A DNA stretch of 64,000 nucleotides from Rufibacter sp. XAAS-G3-1 (GCF_013623775.1 NZ_JABFAM010000006.1:1-64000); one strand, 5' to 3'; shown: positions 1-8,606, counted from the stretch's first letter. Notes: a model not told the origin generated them from the letters alone. A program made the numbers and translations.

Positions 1-1
1 C

Positions 2-46
2 AGGTATGTTGAAGTTAATCTTATACCTGGTGATTTAGAACTATAG
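2..46 (+). CDS. Possible C-terminal tail of a gene cut by the window edge
   Basis: Reading from base 2 gives a 14-residue open tail (RYVEVNLIPGDLEL) that ends at a TAG stop. It could be the end of a gene starting outside the window. No family can be named from so short a piece, and chance is a real alternative. Confidence 0.25.
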   Translation, partial: RYVEVNLIPGDLEL

Positions 47-316
47 CAGTTGGAAAAATTATATCGGGGCAATCTAAAGGTTGGCAGAAAGTGAGAACAT
101 TTTTTACCAACTTTCACGGCAGAGAAATCAGCAGTATTCACAGATAGAGATCAGCAGAAGCCGCCGACTTGAATCAACAAAAGAACAGATTACCTCATCA
201 AAAGTTAGGGAACGCCGCCCGACTTCCACCAGCAAGAGTAGCAAAAGAGGAAGTGACGCAGCGTTATGAGTAAAAGGAATTTACCAGCAACGTGTGCAAA
301 CGGACGGACGGATTTG

Positions 317-355
317 CGTTTTCGGCCTGATTTTCAGAAATGAGGCCAAAAACAG
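317..355. repeat. Interspersed double-stem hairpin (family A)
   Basis: Arms GTTTTCGGCCT and AGGCCAAAAAC enclose an inner TTTTC/GAAA stem. One mismatch in the outer stem. It lies at the end of the IS110-like fragment. Confidence 0.6.
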
Positions 356-407
356 GAAAAGTAAAAATGTGAGAACTCTCCGATAAGCTGTTTTGGGGCT
401 CATTTTC

Positions 408-572
408 CGAAAAATCGCCGAACCGCAACTCGTCTAGGTTCCTTTTCAGGTATCTGGCGATCAGCAGCGAGTCCGCCTTGACGTCCTTGCCCCGGACAAT
501 ACCCACGGGGCGCCGGATGCGGTAGGCGTTCTCCGAGACGAACCTGAGCCCCTTCCCGGACAGGAACCTGCC
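408..572 (-). pseudogene. IS110-family transposase remnant (N-terminal DEDD region)
   Basis: On the minus strand the frame from 572 reads a segment with SENAYRIRRPVGIVRGKD, then KADSLLIARYLKRNLDEL. This matches the pattern of the N-terminal DEDD catalytic region of IS110-family transposases (an x-K-R-x-G-x-x-R-G-K-D-x-K-A-D-x-x-R-I-A-x-Y core). A stop codon lies directly upstream at 573-575. After about residue 55 the similarity fades and the frame runs into an interspersed hairpin at 317-355. No C-terminal transposase part and no insertion-sequence ends are visible, so this is a decayed fragment. The family call rests on motif recall only. Confidence 0.55.
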
Positions 573-672
573 TTAAGCTTTTAAAACCGCATATTTTTGG
601 GGCGTTTTAGATAGAATGGCTAAAATCTAGTTTCTTTGCAGTATCATTCACCTGGCAAATACCTTTTATAAA

Positions 673-795
673 ATGAAGTATAATTGGAAAAAAGGTCTGA
701 AAAAGATAGGCATTGCGGGCTTCCTGTTTTTCCTGATCAAGGGCTTGATCTGGATTTTCGTTCTGTATGGCGGGGCAAAATATATCTTTGACTAA
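673..795 (+). CDS. Small single-pass membrane protein (40 aa), unknown function
   Basis: ATG at 673 opens a 40-residue ORF ending at TAA 793-795. The N-terminus is basic (MKYNWKKGLKK) and is followed by one hydrophobic segment, about residues 12-34, rich in I, L, F and G. Short proteins of this shape are common and usually unannotated in Cytophagales. Base composition resembles neighbouring genes. No neighbour suggests a job. No function is proposed; the membrane location is an inference from hydrophobicity. Confidence 0.5.
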   Translation: MKYNWKKGLKKIGIAGFLFFLIKGLIWIFVLYGGAKYIFD

Positions 796-1116
796 GCAGT
801 CCCTCCTGACGGAGCAAGATCTTAAGGATATGTATTAGCAAATGAAACAGGCTGAATCTCTCCTACAGTACCGTTTTAAGGCCATTTTACAGAATATAGG
901 CCCTAAACAACCCTTGGTCTTTTAAGCCTGCCTCCCCTTCCTTACAAACATTAGTCTATTTCTATTTTTGGAAAATAATCTGCACCTTGACCCCGCAAGG
1001 GCAGAGACCTAACCTATTTTCTTTGCACGCACAGAAAAAGAAAGCGAAGGCAGAACAGATCATTTAACGGTGTTCTGGCCCTTACCCCTGCATGTTCCCT
1101 TACCTATCCAACCCTT
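796..1116. other. Intergenic region with one family A hairpin
   Basis: No coding frame is convincing here. The only structure seen is the palindrome at 874-909 (GTTTTAAGGCC with GGCCCTAAAC). The promoter of the KAS III gene should lie in the last 120 bases; a TTTG-containing stretch is present near 1022, but a clean -7 element was not assigned. Confidence 0.5.
874..909. repeat. Interspersed double-stem hairpin (family A)
   Basis: Outer arms GTTTTAAGGCC and GGCCCTAAAC around an ATTTT/GAATAT centre. The inner stem is degenerate. Confidence 0.55.
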
Positions 1117-2202
1117 ATGTTACCGCATACCCTTTCTACAGTCATTACCGGTTCCGGAAGATTTCTTCCCGAAAAGGTGGTTGCCAACAACGACTTTTTA
1201 GAAAACGAATTTTATGATGTCTCGGGCAAGAAGTTACCCAACCCCAATGAGGTCATCATCCAGAAGTTTCAGCAGATCACGGGCATAAAGGAGAGAAGGT
1301 ACGCCACAGGAAACATGGTGGCCTCAGACTTGGGTTTCCTGGCCGCTCAGGAAGCCATCACAAACGCCGGCATAGATCCAGAGACCTTAGATTACATCAT
1401 TGTCGCGCATAATTTTGGCGATGTGAAAGCCAGCTCCCGCCGGGTAGACATGATGCCTCCGCTGGCGGCCCGCATCAAACACAAACTCCAGATCGCCAAC
1501 CCCTACACCGTGGCCTATGATTTGCCTTTCGGCTGTCCGGGTTGGTTGCAGGGTATTATTCAGGCGCACTATTACCTGCAGTCCGGCGATGCCAAACGGA
1601 TTCTGGTCATCGGGACGGAGACGCTATCCCGGGTGTCTGATGCCCACGACCGCGACAGCATGATTTATTCTGACGGCGCAGGAGCCGTCATCCTGGAAGC
1701 CCAGGCCGGGGAAGCCAAAGCGGGAGTCCTGAAACACCTAACCGTTTCCAATACGCTCACGCAGGCGTTGTGGCTGCACTCCTCCCCTTCCTACAATCCG
1801 GCAGCGCCGCAGCAAGACCTGTACATTAAGATGGATGGCCGCAAGATTTATGAATACGCCCTTAAAACGGTTCCGCAGTTGATCAAAGACTGCCTGGACA
1901 AAGCCGGTATTCCGCTTACAGACATCAAGAAAGTCTTGATTCACCAAGCCAACGAGAAAATGGACGAGGCCATGCTAGAGAGGCTTTTCAAGCTTTTCGG
2001 ACAGGAAAACATTCCGGCAGATATCATGCCCATGACCATTGCTAAATTGGGAAACAACTCCGTCGCGACGCTGCCCGTGCTGTATGACTTCATCGCCCGG
2101 GGCGAATTGGCTGGCCACGGGTTACACAGCGGCGATACCGTGGTATTTGCTTCCGTAGGCGCCGGTATGAACGCCAATGCCGTGATCTACAGAATTCCGT
2201 AA
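1117..2202 (+). CDS. 3-oxoacyl-ACP synthase III family protein (KAS III/FabH-like)
   Basis: A 361-residue thiolase-fold condensing enzyme. The catalytic triad is visible: Cys139 in PFGCPGWLQG, His275 in LIHQAN and Asn312 in LGNNSVAT. Family members condense an acyl-CoA starter with malonyl-ACP, in fatty-acid initiation or in specialised acyl products. It is somewhat longer than classical FabH (about 320-330 residues), with an extended N-terminal region around residues 30-60, and has the look of the KAS III paralogue many Cytophagales carry besides housekeeping FabH. An FAD monooxygenase follows 51 bp downstream on the same strand, so the two may be co-transcribed. The start at 1117 is the first ATG of the conserved N-terminus. 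Substrate unknown. Confidence 0.85.
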   Translation: MLPHTLSTVITGSGRFLPEKVVANNDFLENEFYDVSGKKLPNPNEVIIQKFQQITGIKERRYATGNMVASDLGFLAAQEAITNAGIDPETLDYIIVAHNFGDVKASSRRVDMMPPLAARIKHKLQIANPYTVAYDLPFGCPGWLQGIIQAHYYLQSGDAKRILVIGTETLSRVSDAHDRDSMIYSDGAGAVILEAQAGEAKAGVLKHLTVSNTLTQALWLHSSPSYNPAAPQQDLYIKMDGRKIYEYALKTVPQLIKDCLDKAGIPLTDIKKVLIHQANEKMDEAMLERLFKLFGQENIPADIMPMTIAKLGNNSVATLPVLYDFIARGELAGHGLHSGDTVVFASVGAGMNANAVIYRIP

Positions 2203-2253
2203 TGTACTTCTTCTTTTCTACTGACGTTTAAAGGGCACAAGAAAGGTACACCC

Positions 2254-3390
2254 ATGCAGATAGGTATTATTGGCGGCGGAATTGCAGGTCTTTCCACGGC
2301 TCTTGCGTTACAGCAAATAGGCATTGATGCCCAGGTTTTTGATGCCGCCCCTAAGTTTGAACCAGTGGGTGCCGGATTGGCCCTGGCGGCGAATGCCATC
2401 AAAGGATTTCAGCGTTTGGGTATAGCCGATGAGGTGATTGCCCAAGGCAATTGCCTGGATGGCTTTCATATCTTTGATGCCCAAGGCCAACTCATTAACC
2501 GTACCGACAGCCGCGCCATGAGTGCCAAGTACGGGCTGGATAATTTCGTGATTCATAGAGCTGCTTTGCATAAAGTTTTGGTTGACCACTTGCCTGCGGC
2601 CTCATTGCATCCCAATAAAAGAGCCATCGGCTGCCAGCCGAAGGAACAAGGGGTTACCGTTCAGTTTCAGGATAACACTGAAACCGCGTTTGATCATCTG
2701 CTGGTAGCAGATGGCATCCATTCGGCCGTCAGGAAACAATTGCTGCCCCAAGCAGAGACCAGGTATGCGGGGTATACCTGCTGGCGCGCCATTATAGACA
2801 ATCCCGGCTTGGAAAGCCTCTACGCCTCTGAGACCTGGGGGAAAGCCGGACGGGTGGGCTGGACTCCGCTGAAAGGAAACAAAATCTACTGGTTCGCCTG
2901 CGTCAATGCCCCAGAGAATGACCCCAGCATGAAAGCCATGCGGGTAGAAGATCTGCAACAACACTTCAAGGAGTACCACACTCCTATTCCAGACCTTTTC
3001 CGCCAGACCAAACCAGAACAACTGCTCTGGCACGACCTCTATGATTTGGCCCCGCTTCCGCAATTTGCGTTTGAGAACGCGTTGCTGCTGGGGGATGCCG
3101 GTCATGCCACTACCCCCAACATGGGACAGGGAGCTTGCCAGGCGGTAGAAGATGCAGTGGTTTTTGCCGATGAGTTGCAAAAGGATTTCAGCTTTAACCT
3201 GGCCGCCCAACGGTTTGAGAAACGCCGGATGCCCCGCACCCACTGGATCACCCGCCAGTCCCGGTTTCTGGGCGAAGTGGCGCAATCTCAGAATTGGGTG
3301 TTCATGCGCGTCCGTAACTTTGGCCTACGGCATTTGCCCACCTGGGTTAATGACAAGCAACTGGAAAAGGTTTACTCCGTGGATTTTTGA
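2254..3390 (+). CDS. FAD-dependent monooxygenase (UbiH/salicylate-hydroxylase-like)
   Basis: A 378-residue class A flavoprotein hydroxylase. The N-terminus has the Rossmann dinucleotide motif GIIGGGIAGLSTALAL. A second FAD site, GDAGHATTPNMGQG, lies near residues 285-300. Related enzymes use NAD(P)H and O2 to hydroxylate or epoxidise aromatic, quinone or polyene substrates. There is no signal peptide, so it should be cytoplasmic. It sits just after the KAS III paralogue. That pairing could mean tailoring of an acyl-derived product, but this is inference. The substrate cannot be read from the sequence. Confidence 0.85.
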   Translation: MQIGIIGGGIAGLSTALALQQIGIDAQVFDAAPKFEPVGAGLALAANAIKGFQRLGIADEVIAQGNCLDGFHIFDAQGQLINRTDSRAMSAKYGLDNFVIHRAALHKVLVDHLPAASLHPNKRAIGCQPKEQGVTVQFQDNTETAFDHLLVADGIHSAVRKQLLPQAETRYAGYTCWRAIIDNPGLESLYASETWGKAGRVGWTPLKGNKIYWFACVNAPENDPSMKAMRVEDLQQHFKEYHTPIPDLFRQTKPEQLLWHDLYDLAPLPQFAFENALLLGDAGHATTPNMGQGACQAVEDAVVFADELQKDFSFNLAAQRFEKRRMPRTHWITRQSRFLGEVAQSQNWVFMRVRNFGLRHLPTWVNDKQLEKVYSVDF

Positions 3391-3760
3391 TTTTGGGTCA
3401 AAAGCTGTAGAAGGGTCTTCCCCAAGAGTCTGCCTGTTGGTTTCTGGTTGTCTCTGGCGCAAGCGTTCGCTTGTTTTTTAAGAAAAGAAGGCTCAAAACA
3501 CCTGTATAAGTGGAGCTTGAGTTCTCTTGTGAGACAAGGCCTTAGTTGCCGTTTTAGGCTTCCTTTCAGGAAAATAGGCTAAAAACACATTTTACCGCAG
3601 CTACCTTCCCCAAGGCTCTACTTGAAGACAAAAGAAATCTGAGGTTGGTTTGCCGGGCAGGCACACCGCTCTGCCCATCTAATCAGCGGCAATCTGGCGG
3701 GGTGGCATGGGGAGTAGGTTTAAAATGAGTAATATTGTACCTTAATTCTCCTTAGACCTT
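3391..3760. other. Intergenic region, 370 bp, one family A hairpin
   Basis: No credible gene. It contains the palindrome at 3551-3586 and otherwise unstructured sequence. A 109-codon frame overlapping the monooxygenase end is a shadow of that gene. Confidence 0.5.
3551..3586. repeat. Interspersed double-stem hairpin (family A)
   Basis: Arms GTTTTAGGCT and GGCTAAAAAC enclose CTTTCAGGAAAA. The outer arms are not fully complementary but follow the family pattern. Confidence 0.6.
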
Positions 3761-4654
3761 TTGCCCTTGACTACGTCCGTGCCGGCTTTCAGACAGACAC
3801 AACGCGTCTATGATGACGCTTTTGACCCTAACTTTAGCGGCAGCGCCCATCTATACATCAGTTTCGGGGCCCACCGCATCCGCTTGGGGGTGTTAGACGC
3901 CCGGCGCAATAAGTTTGTAGCCCTGGAAGATTACGAGGCCGAACGGCCTTCTACCGTACAGAACGCCATTGCCCAACTGCAAGACCTCAGCAGCTCTACT
4001 CCCCTGTTGGAGGAAAGAAAATGGCAGCAAGTCCGCATTGGGATCAAGAACCAGCAGTTCACGCTTATTCCCGAGGCCCTTTTTGACCTGAATGCCCGCG
4101 CAGAGTACCTGAAACTGAATGCGGTGGTAGAACCCGAACAGGAAATGGTGCATCATCATGAACACCCTAGGCTGGAGTTGATGAACGTGTTCACGGTTCC
4201 CGCTCCGCTGGAAGACTGGGTTACTTCCCATTTCCAGGGAAGTTCTGTGGAGTTTGTGCACCAGACCTCGGCTTTGATGGAAGGCATTCTGCACATGGCC
4301 GAACGGAGCACACGCCCGCAGCTTTTTATCTACGTAGACAAGAACTACGTGACGCTGGTGGTGTTGCAAGGCCTGAAACTGGAGTTCTGCAACTCCTTCT
4401 TTTTCACTTCCTCCGAAGATTTTATCTATTACGTGCTGTTTGTGCTCCAGGAAAAGAAAATGAACCCCGACCAGGATCAGGTTACCGTCTGGGGCGAACT
4501 TCTGCTGGACTCAGAGCTGCATGAAGTCCTCCGGACGTATATCCGGCACGTGCAGTTCGGGAAAAAGCCCACCGGCGTAGGGTTCAGCTACCGTTTTGAC
4601 GCCCTGTTCAACCACCGAAACTTTGACATGTACAGCCTTCACTTTTGCGACTAA
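3761..4654 (+). CDS. DUF3822 family protein
   Basis: About 297 residues, matching the Bacteroidota-specific DUF3822 family in length and style (LYISFGAHRIRLGVLD near the N-terminus, IYVDKNYVTLVVL in the middle, FCNSFFFTSSEDFIYYVLF towards the C-terminus). The fold is thought to resemble actin-like ATPases; the role is unknown. In many Bacteroidota this gene stands next to rsmD and coaD. Here coaD is at 57.8 kb, so the cluster is split. No ATG is available after the in-frame TAA at 3743-3745; TTG at 3761 or 3767 is the likely start, which is unusual. A strong terminator follows at 4702-4753. Confidence 0.75.
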   Translation: MPLTTSVPAFRQTQRVYDDAFDPNFSGSAHLYISFGAHRIRLGVLDARRNKFVALEDYEAERPSTVQNAIAQLQDLSSSTPLLEERKWQQVRIGIKNQQFTLIPEALFDLNARAEYLKLNAVVEPEQEMVHHHEHPRLELMNVFTVPAPLEDWVTSHFQGSSVEFVHQTSALMEGILHMAERSTRPQLFIYVDKNYVTLVVLQGLKLEFCNSFFFTSSEDFIYYVLFVLQEKKMNPDQDQVTVWGELLLDSELHEVLRTYIRHVQFGKKPTGVGFSYRFDALFNHRNFDMYSLHFCD

Positions 4655-4701
4655 ATTTATTGAGTGAGTGAGTGAATTTGAGAATGAAGGCACAAACCCT
4701 A

Positions 4702-4753
4702 ATAAAAAGGGAGAGCCCCTTGGACAAATTGTTCAAAGGGCTCTCCCTTTTTA
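4702..4753. terminator. Bidirectional terminator between convergent genes
   Basis: ATAAAAAGGGAGAGCCC and GGGCTCTCCCTTTTTAT form a long perfect outer stem with A and T tracts on either side. It lies between DUF3822 (+) and cytochrome oxidase subunit III (-), so it can terminate both. Low-complexity GAGTGA and ATTCA tracts flank it. Confidence 0.85.
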
Positions 4754-4818
4754 TCTAGTCTCACAAATTCATTCTTCTATTCTCCCACTCATTCAATCAC
4801 TCAATGATTCAATAACCC

Positions 4819-5451
4819 CTAAAGCGCGAACAGGAAAACAAAGTAGAGCGCGATCCAGATAATGCCCAGGAAGTGCCAGTAGCTGCGGAGCATCTGCACC
4901 TGCATGAGGCGGTATGGGTCACGGTTGAAGATAAGGGAGCGGATGGGGTCTTTAGAGGCTCTGTTCACTTTCACGTACAGGTAAGAGGCGAAGGCAAGAC
5001 CACCGGCAATGTGCAACAGGTGCAACGCCGATAACAGATACAGGAACGTACCCGCCGGATGTCCGTCAAAGAAAACCCTGGCCGATGCCATTTCATACCA
5101 GGCTACAATCTGCGCTAACGAGAACACCAAACCCAGCCCCAACGACCACAACAGGCCTTTTTTCATACTGATCAAATCATCTTGTCCGTAATGGAAGGGC
5201 ACCTGGTGCATAGAAAACCCGCTCACCAGAATAAGGATGGTACTTACAGAGAAAAGTTTAGGCAGGTTGAAGGTAGAGGGAGTGGCGGCGTCTGCGTTTT
5301 TGAAGAAAAACATGGCCGTCAGCATGAAAAACAGCATGGCCATACCTGCCATGGTCACAAACAGCAGCATTTTCACCGGCGGCACTTTCTCTATTTTTTC
5401 AAAGCTGGACATTCTTCCAGCACCAATTTTGTTTTGATTCTCAGATTTCAT
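4819..5451 (-). CDS. Heme-copper oxidase (cytochrome c oxidase) subunit III
   Basis: A 210-residue membrane protein with about five predicted transmembrane helices, as in the five-helix form of subunit III. Family signatures are the HQVPFHYGQ loop, ALHLLHIAGG helix and the C-terminal YWHFLGIIWIALYF helix. Subunit III stabilises the terminal oxidase that reduces O2 to water in the inner membrane. Subunits I and II are not in this window, so this copy stands apart from the main cox locus. It may be an accessory or relocated copy. The long cytoplasmic N-terminus (about 25 residues) starts at an ATG at 5451. Confidence 0.85.
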   Translation of the reverse strand: MKSENQNKIGAGRMSSFEKIEKVPPVKMLLFVTMAGMAMLFFMLTAMFFFKNADAATPSTFNLPKLFSVSTILILVSGFSMHQVPFHYGQDDLISMKKGLLWSLGLGLVFSLAQIVAWYEMASARVFFDGHPAGTFLYLLSALHLLHIAGGLAFASYLYVKVNRASKDPIRSLIFNRDPYRLMQVQMLRSYWHFLGIIWIALYFVFLFAL

Positions 5452-5654
5452 GATTCAGAAAATTCATCGGCCCAACGTGAGTTACCAATCTGTATAAACG
5501 CTACTCTATACGTTATGTAGTACCTTGAAAATCAGTAGAATGTTTACCGGTCTTCTCATATTTAATGCACATTTTTATCTGAACGTTGCATCTACCAAGT
5601 TTTATATTGAATGATCCATCTTCGGCAACCACACTCGCCAACTATTGGGGAGTG

Positions 5655-6005
5655 TCAGCCTCTTTTAAACCAAGAGCCCACTTGCCCAAACACCGCATTG
5701 GCCGTAATGCGGGGAGAACTGCCGGTGCCTATTTCTATGTACGTTTTGTTGTTGACCCGTATGTCCAGCACCAATCCTGCCTGCACCATCTTTTGGTTTA
5801 GGTCTTTCGCCTTCTCCAGCTTAGAGATCAGCGCCGCTATGCCTTTCGCCGAGGAAGGAGGCATCACATTGTCCAGCACGCGTTCCAGAGAAGCATGATC
5901 TGTGAAGTTCACAACCACGTAATTCTCTTCCGCCACCACCAGCACCTGGTCTTGCTGAACCGTCAGCACCAACCTGCCCGAAATCTCAAACGGAAAAACG
6001 GCCAT
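5655..6005 (-). CDS. Conserved hypothetical protein (116 aa)
   Basis: Not recognised. It is soluble with no signal peptide. Residues 8-35 alternate in a beta-rich way (GRLVLTVQQDQVLVVAEENY) and residues 50-70 form a probable helix (KGIAALISKLEKAKD). It begins 2 bp after the stop of the upstream 68-residue gene, so the two are almost certainly one transcription unit and perhaps partners. No catalytic motif is visible. Confidence 0.5.
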   Translation of the reverse strand: MAVFPFEISGRLVLTVQQDQVLVVAEENYVVVNFTDHASLERVLDNVMPPSSAKGIAALISKLEKAKDLNQKMVQAGLVLDIRVNNKTYIEIGTGSSPRITANAVFGQVGSWFKRG

Positions 6006-6007
6006 AC

Positions 6008-6214
6008 CTATGCTTTGTTAGAACCAGAAGATGTGGTTTTAAGCGTCAGCTTGCCGTTGAGTTTCCACTGGCCGGGTTGGCCCGTGGGCCCTGGCCCCTG
6101 CACCGCCACATCCTGAAAATCTAAGGTGATATCGGTTTGGTCGGCTTTTAGTTTTTCCAGGAGAACGGCAGCTAACTCAGAGAGTTTCTGAACAGATTTA
6201 GTAGAATTTTCCAT
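6008..6214 (-). CDS. Small conserved hypothetical protein (68 aa)
   Basis: Not recognised. A helical N-terminal half (SVQKLSELAAVLLEKLKADQ) is followed by a strand-rich tail with a Gly/Pro loop (GPGPTGQPGQW). It is the first gene of a tight two-gene unit with the 116-residue protein. The helix-plus-sheet shape would suit a small adaptor, but this is only a guess. Confidence 0.45.
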   Translation of the reverse strand: MENSTKSVQKLSELAAVLLEKLKADQTDITLDFQDVAVQGPGPTGQPGQWKLNGKLTLKTTSSGSNKA

Positions 6215-6375
6215 AGTGACAAAGCTAGGTTAGAAACTGAAATACGAACTGAAATACGGGGCAACAGGCACCGCGTTACTTTCCCGATTTTAATACAAAA
6301 AGTGCAATACATCTAAGTAATTTACTGTACGTATAAACAACAGCTTTACGCTCAAATATGAGGGTAATTCTTTCT

Positions 6376-7119
6376 ATGAAAAACACTTTCTTCTTTATAG
6401 CAGGGTTGGTTTGGCTGTTCGCCTTCTTTGCCTTGCCCAATGCCGCCATTGCCCAGAATTGCCTGCAACCCCTTGGCTTGTCTAAGAACACAGAGTTTGT
6501 GTTTCAGGTCACGGACAAAGGGCACAAGAAAGGCACTCTCAACAACAAAGTGGTGCAGCAGATGGCCAACAAAGACGGCGTATACGTGACCACCTTCAAG
6601 AGTACGCGCATCAGCCCCAAGAAACGCCCCGAAACCGCAGAAGAATACCAGATCAGATGCTCCGGCGACACTATTTACCTGGATGCCATGCTGCTGCTCA
6701 GAGAACAAGTCCTGAAAACCTTTGAAGGCAAAGACTTTGATTTCACGCCCGTTGACATTGCCTACCCCCAACAGATGAAGGTAGGCGAAAAATTACCTGA
6801 TGCGGGCTTAGGGGTAAAAGTCCGCTCCTCTACGGTGAACATCACCCAAATCAGCATGTCAGCCACCAACCGCCAAGTAGAGGCCCTGGAAAAAATCACC
6901 ACTCCCGCCGGTACCTTTGACTGCTACAAAATAAGCTACCAGTACGAGGTAACCCTAGATGCCATGGGCATGCCCCTGCGCGATGTCTTTCAGGTGGAGG
7001 AGTACTTCTCGCTGGAGCACGGCCTGATCAAATGCCAGTTTAAAACCAAACGCGGCAAGAAAGCCAAAGGCCTGGAACTGATCTCCAAACGGAACGCGGC
7101 CCAAGCCCTGCAGAAATAA
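6376..7119 (+). CDS. Exported TapB/DUF3108-like protein
   Basis: About 247 residues from the ATG at 6376, chosen over 6358 because it gives a clean signal peptide (MKNTFFF, hydrophobic core, cleavage near IAQN). The mature protein is beta-rich and resembles the TapB/DUF3108 group seen in Bacteroidota, with paired motifs such as TTPAGTFDCYKISY and EYFSLEHGLIKCQ. Such proteins are periplasmic or outer-membrane associated and of unknown role. A short gap (67 bp) separates it from the DUF4920 lipoprotein downstream. Confidence 0.6.
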   Translation: MKNTFFFIAGLVWLFAFFALPNAAIAQNCLQPLGLSKNTEFVFQVTDKGHKKGTLNNKVVQQMANKDGVYVTTFKSTRISPKKRPETAEEYQIRCSGDTIYLDAMLLLREQVLKTFEGKDFDFTPVDIAYPQQMKVGEKLPDAGLGVKVRSSTVNITQISMSATNRQVEALEKITTPAGTFDCYKISYQYEVTLDAMGMPLRDVFQVEEYFSLEHGLIKCQFKTKRGKKAKGLELISKRNAAQALQK

Positions 7120-7186
7120 CCACCTGTGCGGTTGGTCTTTTCCCAATGTTGAGTAGCTTTAAACATTGAATACCTCCACCAATGCC

Positions 7187-7684
7187 ATGAAAAAGCTGCT
7201 GTTTTCCGCCGTCGTCGTTTTCCCCCTGTTTTTGGGAAGTTGCGCCCAAAACACCGAAACTGCCCCAACCGAATCTACCGCCTCTCCCGTAAAAGTAAGT
7301 ACCTACGGAAACAAGATTACTTCTGAAGGAGCCATTTCCGCCGCTGAGTTACCTAAACTGCTGACCAACCAAGACTCTGCCCAAGCCAAAGTAGCCTCCA
7401 ACGTTTTGGATGTTTGCCAAGCCAAAGGTTGCTGGATGGAAGTAGCCGTGCAAGGCCAGGAACCCATGCGGGTTTCGTTCAAGAACTATGGCTTTTTCAT
7501 GCCTAAAGACATTGTAGGCAAAGAAGTGGTGTTTGAGGGGGTCGCGTTAAGAGATACTGTCTCAGTGGCAGACCAACGCCACTTTGCTGAAGATGCCGGC
7601 AAGAGCAAAGAGGAGATTGCCGCCATTACCGCACCCAAACCCTCCATCACGTTTGTAGCCACTGGGGTTCAAGTAAAAGACTAA
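7187..7684 (+). CDS. DUF4920 domain lipoprotein
   Basis: About 165 residues from ATG 7187; the TTG at 7166 would spoil the signal peptide. The N-terminus is a lipoprotein signal with lipobox LGSC. The mature part carries the DUF4920 signature VCQAKGCWMEV followed by VSFKNYGFFMPKDIVGKEV. Members are small periplasmic or outer-membrane lipoproteins, with a Cys pair and Met residues that could bind metal; that idea is inference. It lies directly before a long composite repeat and is convergent with the STAS-like gene. Confidence 0.75.
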   Translation: MKKLLFSAVVVFPLFLGSCAQNTETAPTESTASPVKVSTYGNKITSEGAISAAELPKLLTNQDSAQAKVASNVLDVCQAKGCWMEVAVQGQEPMRVSFKNYGFFMPKDIVGKEVVFEGVALRDTVSVADQRHFAEDAGKSKEEIAAITAPKPSITFVATGVQVKD

Positions 7685-7708
7685 TCTTCTTATTGTTTCC
7701 CTTTCTGC

Positions 7709-8015
7709 GCTTTGAATTGGCTTCTTTGGGGAGATAGGTGGGTGCATGCCTTATGCTGTTCCCTTGGCTTTTCTGTTTGTTGCGTGGGGGCAAGTGCTGC
7801 ATTGTTTCATTTCTGGCGGTAAGCGCTCACGGCCGCGGGGCCCCGTCTTCCCCTCGCGCACTGCCCTTTCGGCCTGAGAAGATATTTGCTCTTAGCGTCT
7901 GCCTTTCCAGGGACAAAAGCGAGGCGCGAGAGGGGAAGACTGGAACTGGGGAACGTAAGTAAAGGGGGCGGGGCTGGGGTGGGTTCTGGTGCTCCACCAT
8001 CTCCTTTCGTTCAAA
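7709..8015 (+). repeat. Long composite repeat (family B), copy 1
   Basis: Non-coding block sharing ordered modules with 41633-41925, 44829-45310 and 49733-50030. The modules are: (i) GAATTGGCTTCTTTGGGGAG; (ii) a TGCTGTTCCCTTGGCTT segment; (iii) TTGCGTGGGGGCAAGTGCTG; (iv) CGGCCGCGGGGCCCCGTC; (v) GAGGGGAAGACTGGAACTGG; (vi) GGGCTGGGGTGGGTTCTGG. An internal inverted repeat is visible: GTCTTCCCCTCGCGC against GCGCGAGAGGGGAAGAC. It lies in a convergent gap, oriented with the upstream + gene. Confidence 0.7.
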
Positions 8016-8037
8016 TAAGTGCTATAATACTGTTCGT

Positions 8038-8081
8038 AGCCGTTTAAGGGGCGTTTTTCTGAAAAGAGGCCTGAAACGGCT
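8038..8081. repeat. Interspersed double-stem hairpin (family A)
   Basis: Outer arms AGCCGTTT and AAACGGCT enclose GGGGCGTTTTTCTGAAAAGAG. It is just downstream of composite repeat copy 1 and about 55 bp past the STAS-like gene. Confidence 0.65.
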
Positions 8082-8136
8082 GTTCCTTTTGGTACGTTTT
8101 CTGATTTTCGGCTTGAAAGCCCGGAATAAAGAAGAG

Positions 8137-8550
8137 TCAGGAAACATGGAGGAGGAGCCAATCTTCTGCCTGCTCCTGTTCTTCAAAGGCTTTCAGGTAA
8201 AGTTGTTCTTTCAGATGCTGCCGGAATGACTCAAAAGACCTTTGCCCGAAGATTCCCGGCGAGAGAACATGGGCGAAATAGCGCAGCCCCAGCAATCTGG
8301 CGGCCGGGGCCCATTTGTAGCTCAGGTACGGCACCGCCACTTCCCAGGGCCCAATCAACTCTTTGTTGCTGTTCAGCAAGCCCCGGCAAGGCTCTTCGCG
8401 CAGCATGGCCAGAAGATGGTTGCCCCCCATCACAACCGTTTCCAGGGTTTGGACACCTACCCAGTTGACATAGATGTACGTGTTCTGGGGCATTCTCACC
8501 GCCTCAAAACAGACATCTCCGTTTGCCTTCTTCAGCTCCTTTTTATCCAT
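8137..8550 (-). CDS. STAS/SpoIIAA-like domain protein
   Basis: About 137 residues from ATG 8550 (a TTG at 8586 is the alternative). The alternating strand/helix pattern, with YIYVNWVGVQ, then LLNSNKELIGPW and GLRYFAHVLSP, fits a single STAS/SpoIIAA-like domain. The assignment is by pattern only. It follows the RsbQ-like hydrolase by about 56 bp on the same strand, which suggests co-transcription. RsbQ acts in stress signalling in Bacillus, and STAS proteins are classic partners there, so a signalling role is plausible but unproven. A distant relative of the same build lies at 42082-42501. Confidence 0.5.
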   Translation of the reverse strand: MDKKELKKANGDVCFEAVRMPQNTYIYVNWVGVQTLETVVMGGNHLLAMLREEPCRGLLNSNKELIGPWEVAVPYLSYKWAPAARLLGLRYFAHVLSPGIFGQRSFESFRQHLKEQLYLKAFEEQEQAEDWLLLHVS

Positions 8551-8606
8551 CAAACTCGTATCCGCTGCCTTGGGCACCAGAACCAACCGTACCGCAGTTT
8601 TTCATT

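Noticed and set aside
81-269. 62-codon frame at the window start
   Set aside because: Low-complexity Ser/Arg/Gln composition, no family resemblance, and no clear start signal.
4668-4862. 64-codon frame over the terminator
   Set aside because: It runs through the hairpin and low-complexity tracts and into the end of the convergent oxidase gene.
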